From Lutimonas saemankumensis (GTDB taxonomy: Bacteria; Bacteroidota; Bacteroidia; Flavobacteriales; Flavobacteriaceae): a DNA stretch of 64,000 nt. Both the position numbers and the translations under genes were made by a program. Positions 8,820-16,623 of the stretch are shown here, piece after piece. The stretch spans positions 186,001 through 250,000 of the forward strand of contig NZ_JAIUZR010000005.1 of the NCBI RefSeq assembly GCF_020171465.1. Reading direction: 5' to 3'. Position 1 is the stretch's first letter, and each line of letters starts with the position of its first letter. A model generated the notes under the pieces. It saw only the letters and a list, made by a program, of their open reading frames with translations. It did no database searches and was not told the origin of the DNA.

Positions 8820-9459
8820 ATTGTCGTTATATATCACATTATTTCTTTGTCTCCTGATTTTCGACGTTTCAAACGGACAGGAAAACTGGGATCTTGTCAA
8901 GGATAAAAAAGAGATTCAAGTATATACACGAACAAACACGATATCTTCCTTTAAAGAATTCAAGGCAGTAACTGAGATTAAGGCTACAGTCAATGACTTT
9001 TTAGCGGTTATCTACGATATTGAAGGTTTGCCTGATTGGGGATATAATATCAAAGAATCGAGGTTGCTCGATCGTCCGGATGAATATATTCAAACTTATT
9101 ACGCAGTTGCGAAGGCACCCTGGCCTTATAAGAACCGGGATGGGGTTTATAAGAATATCATAAGCTGGGACCCAAAAAAGAAGGAACTCCTGGTAAAAAT
9201 AGAAATGCCTGAGGGTGTCATGTCCCTCAACGATTCCTATGTGAGAATGGATGGTTACGGGTATTGGAAGATTCGGGAACAAAATGATAATCTGATCCAG
9301 GTGACCTTTCAGATGCAGGTTGATCCGGGAGGCTCAATAAAGGCCTGGATGGCTAATATGTTTGTTTCAGATTCTCCTTTTTTTACCCTTCAGGGACTGA
9401 GGGAAGCAATTACGCTTGAAAAGTACCAGGATAAAGATTTTGAGATTTTAAAGAATTGA
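8812..9459 (+). CDS. START/SRPBCC-like lipid-binding protein, exported
   Basis: The start chosen is the ATG giving MSRLSLYITLFLCLL, because a signal peptide then begins directly; an ATG 33 bases earlier lies deep in the preceding gene. The 215-residue product has a signal peptide to about residue 22 (SNGQ) and a START-type fold. Family features include EIQVYTRTN, a central YDIEGLPDWGYNIKESRLL, and PYKNRDGVY. These domains bind hydrophobic ligands such as lipids or polyketides in a deep cavity. It overlaps the sulfotransferase gene by 8 bases, consistent with translational coupling. Its periplasmic location would suit carrying or sensing a lipid. Confidence 0.82.
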   Translation: MSRLSLYITLFLCLLIFDVSNGQENWDLVKDKKEIQVYTRTNTISSFKEFKAVTEIKATVNDFLAVIYDIEGLPDWGYNIKESRLLDRPDEYIQTYYAVAKAPWPYKNRDGVYKNIISWDPKKKELLVKIEMPEGVMSLNDSYVRMDGYGYWKIREQNDNLIQVTFQMQVDPGGSIKAWMANMFVSDSPFFTLQGLREAITLEKYQDKDFEILKN

Positions 9460-9465
9460 AAAGTC

Positions 9466-10206
9466 TTATTTAGCCGGTTTTAAATTCTCAACCGTAAATT
9501 CACTGTCTTCAAGACCTTGATCAAATTTGATTTTAGTAAGAATGATCTCCGTGGAATGTTCTTTTTTGATGTTTTTCATTATTACTTCTTCAGCATACCA
9601 GTATTTTCCCTGCTTTTTGTATTTGTAAGTTGCGTATTTAAAGTAATTTTTTTCTTTGTCAAAATATTCCATTTTCAGAGGATATAAATTTGTCTTATCC
9701 AGATAGGCTATGATCTTTGAATATCTTGATTTCATGGATTTTGGCATGAGCTCCAGCTGGTAAATTGAATCGTCTGAGGATTCAAGTATTCGGGGAGTAA
9801 ATCTTTCGCTATACGAGTTTCCACTCATATCCTCATAGGAAAAATCAGTTCCCGTAAAAGCCTGACTTTTACTTAAGAGAGTCACTTTAACGGCCTTGTT
9901 AAAAGCAGGCATATAAAGCCAGATGATATCATCGGGCAAAGAAAGCGTCGCTATGCCAACCTGCTTTTCAGGTGCAGTGTATTTATAAAGTTTTTTGTAT
10001 TGGCCTTTTTGCTTCATTATGGCCTCTCTTATTTTTTGTTTTCCAGACCTGTCAGTAAGGATCATTTTTACATTTGCTTCCTTGTCTTTCGGAGCAGACA
10101 TAAGTTCATCCATACCTTTTAACAAAGAAGCGGCACTTTGGCCAAAAGACGCATTAGCCATAAACAAAATGGTTAAACTGAGCAGCGTTAACGATATTTT
10201 TTTCAT
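9466..10206 (-). CDS. LolA-like outer-membrane lipoprotein-sorting protein
   Basis: A 246-residue exported protein: signal peptide of ~22 residues (LTLLSLTILFMANASFGQ), then a LolA_like (PF17131-type) fold. The pattern MDELMSAPKD..NVKMILTDRSGK, the TLSLPDDIIWLYMPAFNKAVK segment and DFSYEDM are typical. Its ATG overlaps the stop of the upstream MMPL transporter gene by 4 bases, so the two are one unit. Family members of this sort are the periplasmic partners of MMPL/RND exporters, receiving lipids or lipoproteins extracted from the inner membrane. The actual cargo is unknown. Confidence 0.86.
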   Translation of the reverse strand: MKKISLTLLSLTILFMANASFGQSAASLLKGMDELMSAPKDKEANVKMILTDRSGKQKIREAIMKQKGQYKKLYKYTAPEKQVGIATLSLPDDIIWLYMPAFNKAVKVTLLSKSQAFTGTDFSYEDMSGNSYSERFTPRILESSDDSIYQLELMPKSMKSRYSKIIAYLDKTNLYPLKMEYFDKEKNYFKYATYKYKKQGKYWYAEEVIMKNIKKEHSTEIILTKIKFDQGLEDSEFTVENLKPAK

Positions 10207-12458
10207 GATTTCTTTGAAGTTGATTTTTTATGAATTGTAATGAGCAATGCCGGAAGTAAGGTGATGGCTCCAAGACTTGAACTTACCATACTTATGGCAA
10301 TAAGGATACCAAAATACTGGAGAGGTACCATTTCGGAAAAAACGAGGACCAGAAATCCGGCTGAAACTGAAATCACGTTAATAATGATGGCTTTGCCGCT
10401 TATTTTTAAAGACTCATGTATGGCATTTTCTAATTTCCCGGTACTTTTAAATAGTTCATTAAAGTGTGATATAATGTGAATTGAATAATCAATACCTATT
10501 CCCAGAGCCACACTCGCTACCAAAACCGTTGCTATATTGAGTGATATCCCGGTAAGACCCATTACCCCGAAAAGAATCGTTATTGCGGCTATTATGGGTA
10601 GAGATGCATAAAGTCCGTTAAAAAATGACCTTAGCATAAGTCCCACGATAATAATTACAAAAATTATAGCAATTGAAATACTTCCCATCTGGCTGTTGAT
10701 AAGGCTCTGATCCATGGTGATATCTACAAATGGCATCCCTGTTATTTGAATTTCACATTCAGTATTGGAATTTTCTTCTATAAAAGCAGCCATGTATTTT
10801 GAGAATACAATTTTTGAATCGTTATCCGGTGATTTGAATTTGGAAATGATGATTCCCTCTGTCAGGTCTTCATTTACAAAACGGTTCATGACCTCGTTGC
10901 CGTCAAGCAGAAACCACATCTGTTCTATCATTGCCTGGTCCTCAGGAACATCTCGCTCGCCTGTAATGGCCAGATTGATCTCGGCAATTAATTTTGCCAC
11001 CGACATGGAGGTGTAGATATCAGGACTGGCCTCCATATAGGCACTGGTTTTCATCATGGTTTTCAAAACTTCAGGACTCTGCATATTCCCTTTGAAATGG
11101 ACAAATACAGGCTTGGTGCCACCAAATTTTTCAACCATAATTCTTTCGGCCTCTCTTGTAGGGTTTCCTTCTTTAAAATACTCTTGTATATCAACACTTC
11201 GATTGATAAAAGCAACACCACTGAGACTGACCAGAATAAGAAGGATCCATATCCCAAGTACAGTTTTTGGATATCCAAATAATAAATCGGTAAGTGGATT
11301 GAGAAACCATTTCTCGAAGAAATCGATTTTGCCATTTTCGACATTTTTTTTTCTGGATGATTGTGGCAATACAGCGAGCATGGATGGGACAAAAAAGATC
11401 GCCATAATACAGGCAATAAATGTACCCAGAGCCGTAAAAATCCCGAAATCAACAATCATCTCGAGATAGGCGCCAAATATGAAAGATACAAAGCCTATGG
11501 CCGTGGTAATCGCAGCCAATACCACAGGAATCATCACATAATTTAAGGCCTTAACGATATTCTTTTCAACTCCTGAAGACTGCAGCTGATTTACTCGGTT
11601 TACTACATGTATGGTATAAGCGCTACCAATGGCTAAAAGTATGATAGGGATATTATTGGAGATCATTGACATCGAAAAGCCAAGCAAGGACATAGAACCG
11701 AGTGCCCATATAATGGCGATAAGGGCTGACAGTAAAGGAAGTACAACTCCTTTTGCCGATCTAAAACTCAAAAAAAGAATCACCGCAATCAATATTATTG
11801 CGATTGGGAGCAGCAAGGTAAGATCCTTTCTCATGAGTTCCGCAATGTATGTTATAAGCATTGGAGACCCTATATAATAGAGTTTTTCAGGGAGATCGAG
11901 TGATTCAGCCTTATCCAGAACGGCTCGGGCCACAATATTGACATCTGCTCTATCATCAAGGGTAAAAACAACAAGGCTAGAAGTTTCATCTTCTGAAACA
12001 ATAGAGCCTTTGTACATTTCATTGGCAGCTATATTTTCTCTTAATAACTTAAATTCTTCCTCACTCCGGGGCAATTCATATTCGTCTACAAGTCTCCCGA
12101 TTTCTATGCCTGACTCACCGCCTTTTATATTGATGATATTGCTTAAACTAGAGACTGATGAAATTCCTTCTATTTTGCCTATGCTGTCTGTTAATTGCCG
12201 TATGTGCTCTATAACCGAAGTTTTGTAGATGTTATCCGTTTCCAGAATAACGATTCCCATTCTGTTTCCGCCAAAATTTTCACCTATTTTTTTCAGCATA
12301 ACAGCGTGTCGGTCATCATCAGGCAGGGAACTTAAAACATCGGCATCAATAGTTAAACGGGTAATTTGATAAGAAAAGAATACCGTGCAAAGAAGAACCG
12401 CAGTAATAATGATCCACCTGAATCTTACTATTTTATTTGAAATTGAATTGATCTCCAA
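10203..12458 (-). CDS. RND/MMPL superfamily transporter
   Basis: A 751-residue inner-membrane protein with the duplicated MMPL layout: TM1 at ~14-34, a ~180-residue periplasmic domain, a first five-helix bundle (~200-370), TM7 near 395-415, a second periplasmic domain and a second bundle (~575-745). Each bundle carries the family GIGIDYSIHIISHFNEL-like helix (here also AIGSAYTIHVVNRV in the first half); the Asp in the second copy is likely the proton-relay residue. It resembles HpnN-type exporters of lipids rather than multidrug AcrB proteins, as it is shorter. It is coupled by a 4-base overlap to the LolA-like gene, and follows the acetyltransferase gene by 12 bases. Confidence 0.9.
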   Translation of the reverse strand: MEINSISNKIVRFRWIIITAVLLCTVFFSYQITRLTIDADVLSSLPDDDRHAVMLKKIGENFGGNRMGIVILETDNIYKTSVIEHIRQLTDSIGKIEGISSVSSLSNIINIKGGESGIEIGRLVDEYELPRSEEEFKLLRENIAANEMYKGSIVSEDETSSLVVFTLDDRADVNIVARAVLDKAESLDLPEKLYYIGSPMLITYIAELMRKDLTLLLPIAIILIAVILFLSFRSAKGVVLPLLSALIAIIWALGSMSLLGFSMSMISNNIPIILLAIGSAYTIHVVNRVNQLQSSGVEKNIVKALNYVMIPVVLAAITTAIGFVSFIFGAYLEMIVDFGIFTALGTFIACIMAIFFVPSMLAVLPQSSRKKNVENGKIDFFEKWFLNPLTDLLFGYPKTVLGIWILLILVSLSGVAFINRSVDIQEYFKEGNPTREAERIMVEKFGGTKPVFVHFKGNMQSPEVLKTMMKTSAYMEASPDIYTSMSVAKLIAEINLAITGERDVPEDQAMIEQMWFLLDGNEVMNRFVNEDLTEGIIISKFKSPDNDSKIVFSKYMAAFIEENSNTECEIQITGMPFVDITMDQSLINSQMGSISIAIIFVIIIVGLMLRSFFNGLYASLPIIAAITILFGVMGLTGISLNIATVLVASVALGIGIDYSIHIISHFNELFKSTGKLENAIHESLKISGKAIIINVISVSAGFLVLVFSEMVPLQYFGILIAISMVSSSLGAITLLPALLITIHKKSTSKKS

Positions 12459-12470
12459 GATAAATAATGT

Positions 12471-13028
12471 TTAATTGATAATCTCTTTGATGATCACAGC
12501 CGGGTTGCCTCCTACAACCACATTTGCGGGTACGGATTTGGTCACAACAGCGCCCCCGGCAATAACGGCTCCATCCTCAATGGTTACCCCGGGATAAATT
12601 ATGGCACCACCACCTATCCATACGTTGTTTCCTATTGATACAGGTTTAGCATATTCCAGCCAGGAATTTCTTGTTTTAACATCGAGCGGGTGGGTAGCTG
12701 TGTAGATCTGAACATCAGGGCCAACAAGTACCTGATCTCCGAATTCCACCTTCATAACATCAAGAACAACACAATTAAAATTAAAAAACACATTTTTTCC
12801 TGTGTGTATGTTATATCCGTAGTCACAATAGAATGGGGGCTCAACCCAGAGTCCTTTACCACTATTTGGGAGTAACTCTTTCAATAATGAATTTCGCTTT
12901 TTTTTACTGTCTTCATTGAGCTGGTTGATTTTTTGAAAAAGAAGGCGTGCCTGATGTCTTTCTTCGACTAATTCCCGATCATTAGGATTGTAAAGTTCCC
13001 CGGACAACATTTTTGTTTTTTCTGACAT
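12471..13028 (-). CDS. Sugar O-acetyltransferase (maltose/galactoside acetyltransferase type)
   Basis: A 185-residue protein with a short helical N-terminus (MLSGELYNPNDRELVEER, the Mac domain) and a left-handed beta-helix of hexapeptide repeats. The catalytic-type motif YTATHPLD (His near residue 113) and the IGNNVWIGGGAIIYPGVTIEDGAVIAGGAVV run are diagnostic. It transfers acetyl from acetyl-CoA to a sugar hydroxyl; the physiological sugar is generally unclear in this family. It is 12 bases upstream of the MMPL gene on the same strand, so may be the first gene of that operon. A TATATTTG -7 motif lies 19-26 bases before its start. Confidence 0.92.
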   Translation of the reverse strand: MSEKTKMLSGELYNPNDRELVEERHQARLLFQKINQLNEDSKKKRNSLLKELLPNSGKGLWVEPPFYCDYGYNIHTGKNVFFNFNCVVLDVMKVEFGDQVLVGPDVQIYTATHPLDVKTRNSWLEYAKPVSIGNNVWIGGGAIIYPGVTIEDGAVIAGGAVVTKSVPANVVVGGNPAVIIKEIIN

Positions 13029-13046
13029 AATACAGATTTGTTATAT

Positions 13047-13054
13047 CAAATATA
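13047..13054 (-). promoter_or_regulatory. Candidate -7 element of the acetyltransferase operon
   Basis: On the minus strand the bases read TATATTTG, an exact TAnnTTTG match, 19 bases from the start codon. No good -33 partner is seen (a CAA on the plus strand at 13070-13072 gives only a 15-base spacer), so the assignment is tentative. Confidence 0.35.
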
Positions 13055-13157
13055 GTTATTAATAAAAATCAATCTCACTCAATAGTAAACAAATCAATCT
13101 AATCCTGGCTTTGTAGATATCAGCAATGCTTCTTTTTAATGATAATCATACTTTCCG

Positions 13158-14105
13158 CTATGAACGACTCAAAACATAATCAGCAAAATACCGGTTCTTA
13201 TCTGTCAGTTTGGCAACAATTTTAAAATCGGTTTCATTTAAGATCTTCTTCATGATCTTATCGTCGTATTTTCTCGAGATTTCGGTTTGAATTCTTTCTC
13301 CTTTTTCAAAAGAAAAACTCCTGTCCAAACTCTCTATCCTTATTTCCTGAGCCCTGTTGCTCACAAGATAACTGCGAGCTATCCCTTCATGCATGTAATA
13401 CTCCGGTGCATGATCGAAAGCAGAAATATCAAAATGCCCTCCAAGTTCCTTATTTATCCTTCTTAAAAGATTTAGATTGAACTCTTTTGTGATTCCATGT
13501 GGATCATCATAGGCCGGCCTTACAAGATCCTCTGATTTAATGAGGTCAACACCCAATATTAATTTGTCATAAGGTTTTAGATTGGCCCCAATCTGGTAAA
13601 TGAATTTGGTTGAATTTTCATCAGTAAGGTTTCCTATATTGGAACCAAGAAAAAGAATCACTTTTGGATGGTTGTTTGTTTTTAATGTTTCTAAAACATT
13701 GAAATAGTCTCCGTGTTTTTTGCGGACATCGAGTTGAGGAAATTCACACCCCAGTTTGGCTTCCAGATCGTTTAGTGCCGTAGCGGAGATATCAATCGGA
13801 AGATAGCTGAAATCATAGCCTTCCTGCAACAGGCTTTGTAAAAGATATTTTGTTTTCGTACCGTCTCCGGCCCCCAGTTCAATAAGCTCGAAGAAAACAT
13901 CTTTTTTCATGGACAAAGCTTTGATTATCTCCACACTTTTTTCTTTGAATATTTCGAGTTCCGCCCTGGTTGGGTAGTATTCGGGCATATTCATAATTTT
14001 AATAAAGAGAGCATCTCCCAGGGCATCATAAAAGTATTTTGAAGGAATACTTTTTGGTTTTTGGCCAAGACCTTCAACCACATCTTTTTTGAATTGTTCG
14101 ATCAT
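13158..14105 (-). CDS. egtD: L-histidine N-alpha-methyltransferase (ergothioneine synthesis)
   Basis: A 315-residue SAM-dependent enzyme that trimethylates histidine to hercynine. The start MIEQFKKDVV was chosen because the ATG overlaps the stop of egtB as TAATG, the usual coupled layout; an upstream start adds 11 residues inside egtB. Family marks: PSKYFYDALGDALFIKI and NMPEYYPTRAE near residues 21-49, the SAM loop ELIELGAGDGTKT (74-85), and the histidine-binding region in the C-terminal half (GVDLIKSEDL, AYDDPHGITKEFN). The length is typical of EgtD. It is the second gene of an egtB-egtD pair. Confidence 0.93.
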   Translation of the reverse strand: MIEQFKKDVVEGLGQKPKSIPSKYFYDALGDALFIKIMNMPEYYPTRAELEIFKEKSVEIIKALSMKKDVFFELIELGAGDGTKTKYLLQSLLQEGYDFSYLPIDISATALNDLEAKLGCEFPQLDVRKKHGDYFNVLETLKTNNHPKVILFLGSNIGNLTDENSTKFIYQIGANLKPYDKLILGVDLIKSEDLVRPAYDDPHGITKEFNLNLLRRINKELGGHFDISAFDHAPEYYMHEGIARSYLVSNRAQEIRIESLDRSFSFEKGERIQTEISRKYDDKIMKKILNETDFKIVAKLTDKNRYFADYVLSRS

Positions 14106-15262
14106 TATTTTGCAAGTCTTATTCCTGAATACTGCCAACTGAGGTCCGGTTGAAAAAAATTTCTGTATGATTTTCTCGAATGCCCGGGAGTAGTTACTGC
14201 GGATGAACCTCTCAGAACCATTTGATTCGACATAAATTTACCATTGTATTCCCCAACGGCACCTTCTGCAATAGTAAATCCGGGATAGGGCAAATAGGCC
14301 GAATTCGTCCATTCCCAGCGTTGCCCCCAATTAATCATTTCAGCTGCTGCTTCCCACTCAAACTCAGTAGGAAGTCTGTATCCTTTCCAGGTTGCAAATG
14401 CCATTGCCTCGTAAAAAGAAACGTGATTAACAGATTCTTCAGGGGAAATACTTTTCTCCCCGATGCTTGAAAAATGGACCCATTCTGAATCTTGTTTTCT
14501 CCAGTATAAAGGAGCTTTGATCATTTTATTTTTGACCCATGCCCAGCCGTCATCGAGCCATAGATTGAAATTTTCATAGCCGCCGTCCTCTATAAATTCC
14601 AGATATTCTCCATTGGTGACAAGTTCTTTTTGAATTTGAAAAGCTTCTAAAAAAACCTTATGCCTTCCGAGTTCATTGTCAAAGCAAAATCCATTTCCCT
14701 GAAATCCGATTTGATAAATCCCTTCTTTCATCTCGATCCATGAACCGGATGAATGCTCTGAATACATTATATCACTTATTTTTTCCGTTCTGTTTATTCT
14801 GTTAAAAGGGTTTTTAAAAAGAGAATATTTTATGTCAGTTTGCAGTAATTCCTGATGCTGTTCCTCGTGTTGTATCCCCAATTCCGTGAGTTCCATTACG
14901 GATTGTTCGTTGGTTGTTTTTAACAGCATTCGTAATCTGTCATCAACATAATCTCGGTATGCCAACACTTCTCCAATTCCCGGCCTGCTTAAGAGTCCGC
15001 GATTTTTCCTTTCAATTCGTTCTCCGACATTATTGTAATAACTGTTAAATAGCATACTGAAATATGGATTGAACACTTCGTAATCCTCCGCGTATCTCTT
15101 TAGAATCATTTCTTCAAAAAACCATGTTGTATGGGCAAGGTGCCATTTTGGAGGGCTGGCAAATTCGGCACCCTGCAAATTGAAATCCTCTGGTTGAAGA
15201 TGTTCACAAAGGGTGTTCGTCCTGTTTCTTGTATCGGTGAATTTTTTGATCAGATCTGTCAT
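14105..15262 (-). CDS. egtB: Ergothioneine biosynthesis iron-dependent sulfoxide synthase
   Basis: A 385-residue enzyme joining hercynine to a cysteine-type thiol with oxygen. The start MTDLIKKFTD begins the DinB-like domain; an ATG 54 bases upstream is not supported by family length. The iron triad is visible: WHLAHTTWFFEE (His41/His44) and HEEQHQE (His132, His136). The C-terminal ~200 residues are the formylglycine-generating-enzyme-like domain, ending with the typical WEWTNSAYLPYPGF and LRGSSAVTTPGHSRKSYRNFF. No egtA, egtC or egtE gene is nearby, so the enzyme may use cysteine directly, or partners lie elsewhere. It lacks the extra methyltransferase domain of OvoA, arguing against ovothiol. 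Confidence 0.92.
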   Translation of the reverse strand: MTDLIKKFTDTRNRTNTLCEHLQPEDFNLQGAEFASPPKWHLAHTTWFFEEMILKRYAEDYEVFNPYFSMLFNSYYNNVGERIERKNRGLLSRPGIGEVLAYRDYVDDRLRMLLKTTNEQSVMELTELGIQHEEQHQELLQTDIKYSLFKNPFNRINRTEKISDIMYSEHSSGSWIEMKEGIYQIGFQGNGFCFDNELGRHKVFLEAFQIQKELVTNGEYLEFIEDGGYENFNLWLDDGWAWVKNKMIKAPLYWRKQDSEWVHFSSIGEKSISPEESVNHVSFYEAMAFATWKGYRLPTEFEWEAAAEMINWGQRWEWTNSAYLPYPGFTIAEGAVGEYNGKFMSNQMVLRGSSAVTTPGHSRKSYRNFFQPDLSWQYSGIRLAK

Positions 15263-15328
15263 ACACTTTTTTGTTGCACCTTCCTGAAAATTAGTGCAAA
15301 TTCTTTGTTTTCGCAAGTTGTTGTGAAA

Positions 15329-16606
15329 TTAGTCCTTCTTCATTTTAGCGAATTTTCTGATGATTACTCTTGTGCCCTTATCATAATTGAGATAACTCCA
15401 GGCCCAATTCATAAAAACGACCATCTTGTTTCTAAAATCAACGAGCAACATTAAATGCACAGCCATCCAAATATACCAGCCCAAAATTCCGCTAAGCTTA
15501 AAATTCCTTAAATCAACAACCGCATTGTTTCTGCCTATGGTTGCCATCGTTCCTTTGTCGTTGTAGACGAAAGGTTTTTCCTCCTTTTTTTTCGATTTAC
15601 GGTTAAAGTTTCTTGCCAGATGTCGTCCCTGCTGTTCCGCTACTGAAGCGAGCATAGCGTGACCGTTTGGATTTTCTTCTGATTTCATGCAAGCCACGTC
15701 TCCAATGGCGTATATAGTATTCGAACCCTTTAAAAGATTTTTTTCATCGACCAAAATCCTGTTGCCTCGAGCAATAAGTTTTTTATTTATTCCCGCCGGA
15801 TAGTGGCCTTTTATTCCGGCAGCCCAAATCAGGGTTCGGGCCTCAAAAGATTTATCAGTTGTTGCAGCAACCTTACCGTCGAAACTTTTAACGCTGGATC
15901 GAAGCCAGATGTTAATTCCTCTTTTTTGTAAATACCGGGTGGCATTTTCCGAGGCTTCATTGCTCATACTTGCCAGTACCCTGTCATCCGCTTCAATGAT
16001 ATTGATCTGCATCCTTCTGATATCAAGGTCCGGATAGTCATTAGGAAGCACATGGGCCTTGAGCTCAGCAAGTGAACCTGCCACTTCAATACCGGTAGGT
16101 CCCGCGCCAACCACTAGAAAATTCATCAATCGCTCCCTTTCCTTTAAATCATTTGTGTTCAATGCTTCTTCAAAGTTCTGGATAATCAGGCTTCGAAGGT
16201 TGAGCGCTTCAATAACATTTTTCATAGGCATGGCGAATTTTTCAATATCCGGCATACCAAAATAATTGGAGGTGGCCCCTGTAGCAATGATCAAAAAATC
16301 ATAGTTTATTTCACCAATGTCCGTTATTACATTTTTATTTTCGGTGTCTATTTTTTTGGTTGAGGCAAGTCTGAAATAAAAATTTTTCTTCCCTTTGAAA
16401 ATTTTACGGATTGGATATACCACGGAATCGGGTTCCAGGCCGCTACTGGCAACCTGGTACAAAAGTGGTTGAAAAGTATGATAATTGTTCTTATCTATGA
16501 GAACAACCTGATATTGGTTACTGTCAATTTTTTTACAGAATTTTAATCCTGCAAAACCGCAACCAATAACAACAATTCTCGGAAGGTTAATTTGGGGGAT
16601 ATTCAT
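15329..16606 (-). CDS. Type II NADH:quinone oxidoreductase (NDH-2)
   Basis: A 425-residue FAD enzyme that passes electrons from NADH to quinone without pumping protons. The FAD Rossmann motif VVIGCGFAGLKFCKK is near residue 12, a second dinucleotide motif FLVVGAGPTGIEVAGSLAEL is near 165-185, and the FAD-binding IYAIGDVACM near 300. The quinone-site region PLLYQVASSGLEPDSV is clear. The C-terminal segment (LGWYIWMAVHLMLLVDFRNK and after) is the membrane-associating end typical of NDH-2. It sits 17 bases downstream of the M61 peptidase gene, probably in one transcript, with no evident functional link. Confidence 0.93.
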   Translation of the reverse strand: MNIPQINLPRIVVIGCGFAGLKFCKKIDSNQYQVVLIDKNNYHTFQPLLYQVASSGLEPDSVVYPIRKIFKGKKNFYFRLASTKKIDTENKNVITDIGEINYDFLIIATGATSNYFGMPDIEKFAMPMKNVIEALNLRSLIIQNFEEALNTNDLKERERLMNFLVVGAGPTGIEVAGSLAELKAHVLPNDYPDLDIRRMQINIIEADDRVLASMSNEASENATRYLQKRGINIWLRSSVKSFDGKVAATTDKSFEARTLIWAAGIKGHYPAGINKKLIARGNRILVDEKNLLKGSNTIYAIGDVACMKSEENPNGHAMLASVAEQQGRHLARNFNRKSKKKEEKPFVYNDKGTMATIGRNNAVVDLRNFKLSGILGWYIWMAVHLMLLVDFRNKMVVFMNWAWSYLNYDKGTRVIIRKFAKMKKD

Positions 16607-16623
16607 TTTTTAAACTAGTTTGT

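Noticed and set aside
11056-11469. Overlapping frames on both strands inside the MMPL gene
   Set aside because: They lack family motifs, starts or spacing and are shadows of a well-supported transporter frame.
14105-15262. OvoA (ovothiol synthase) instead of EgtB
   Set aside because: OvoA carries a C-terminal methyltransferase domain in one chain; here the protein is 385 residues and a separate EgtD follows.
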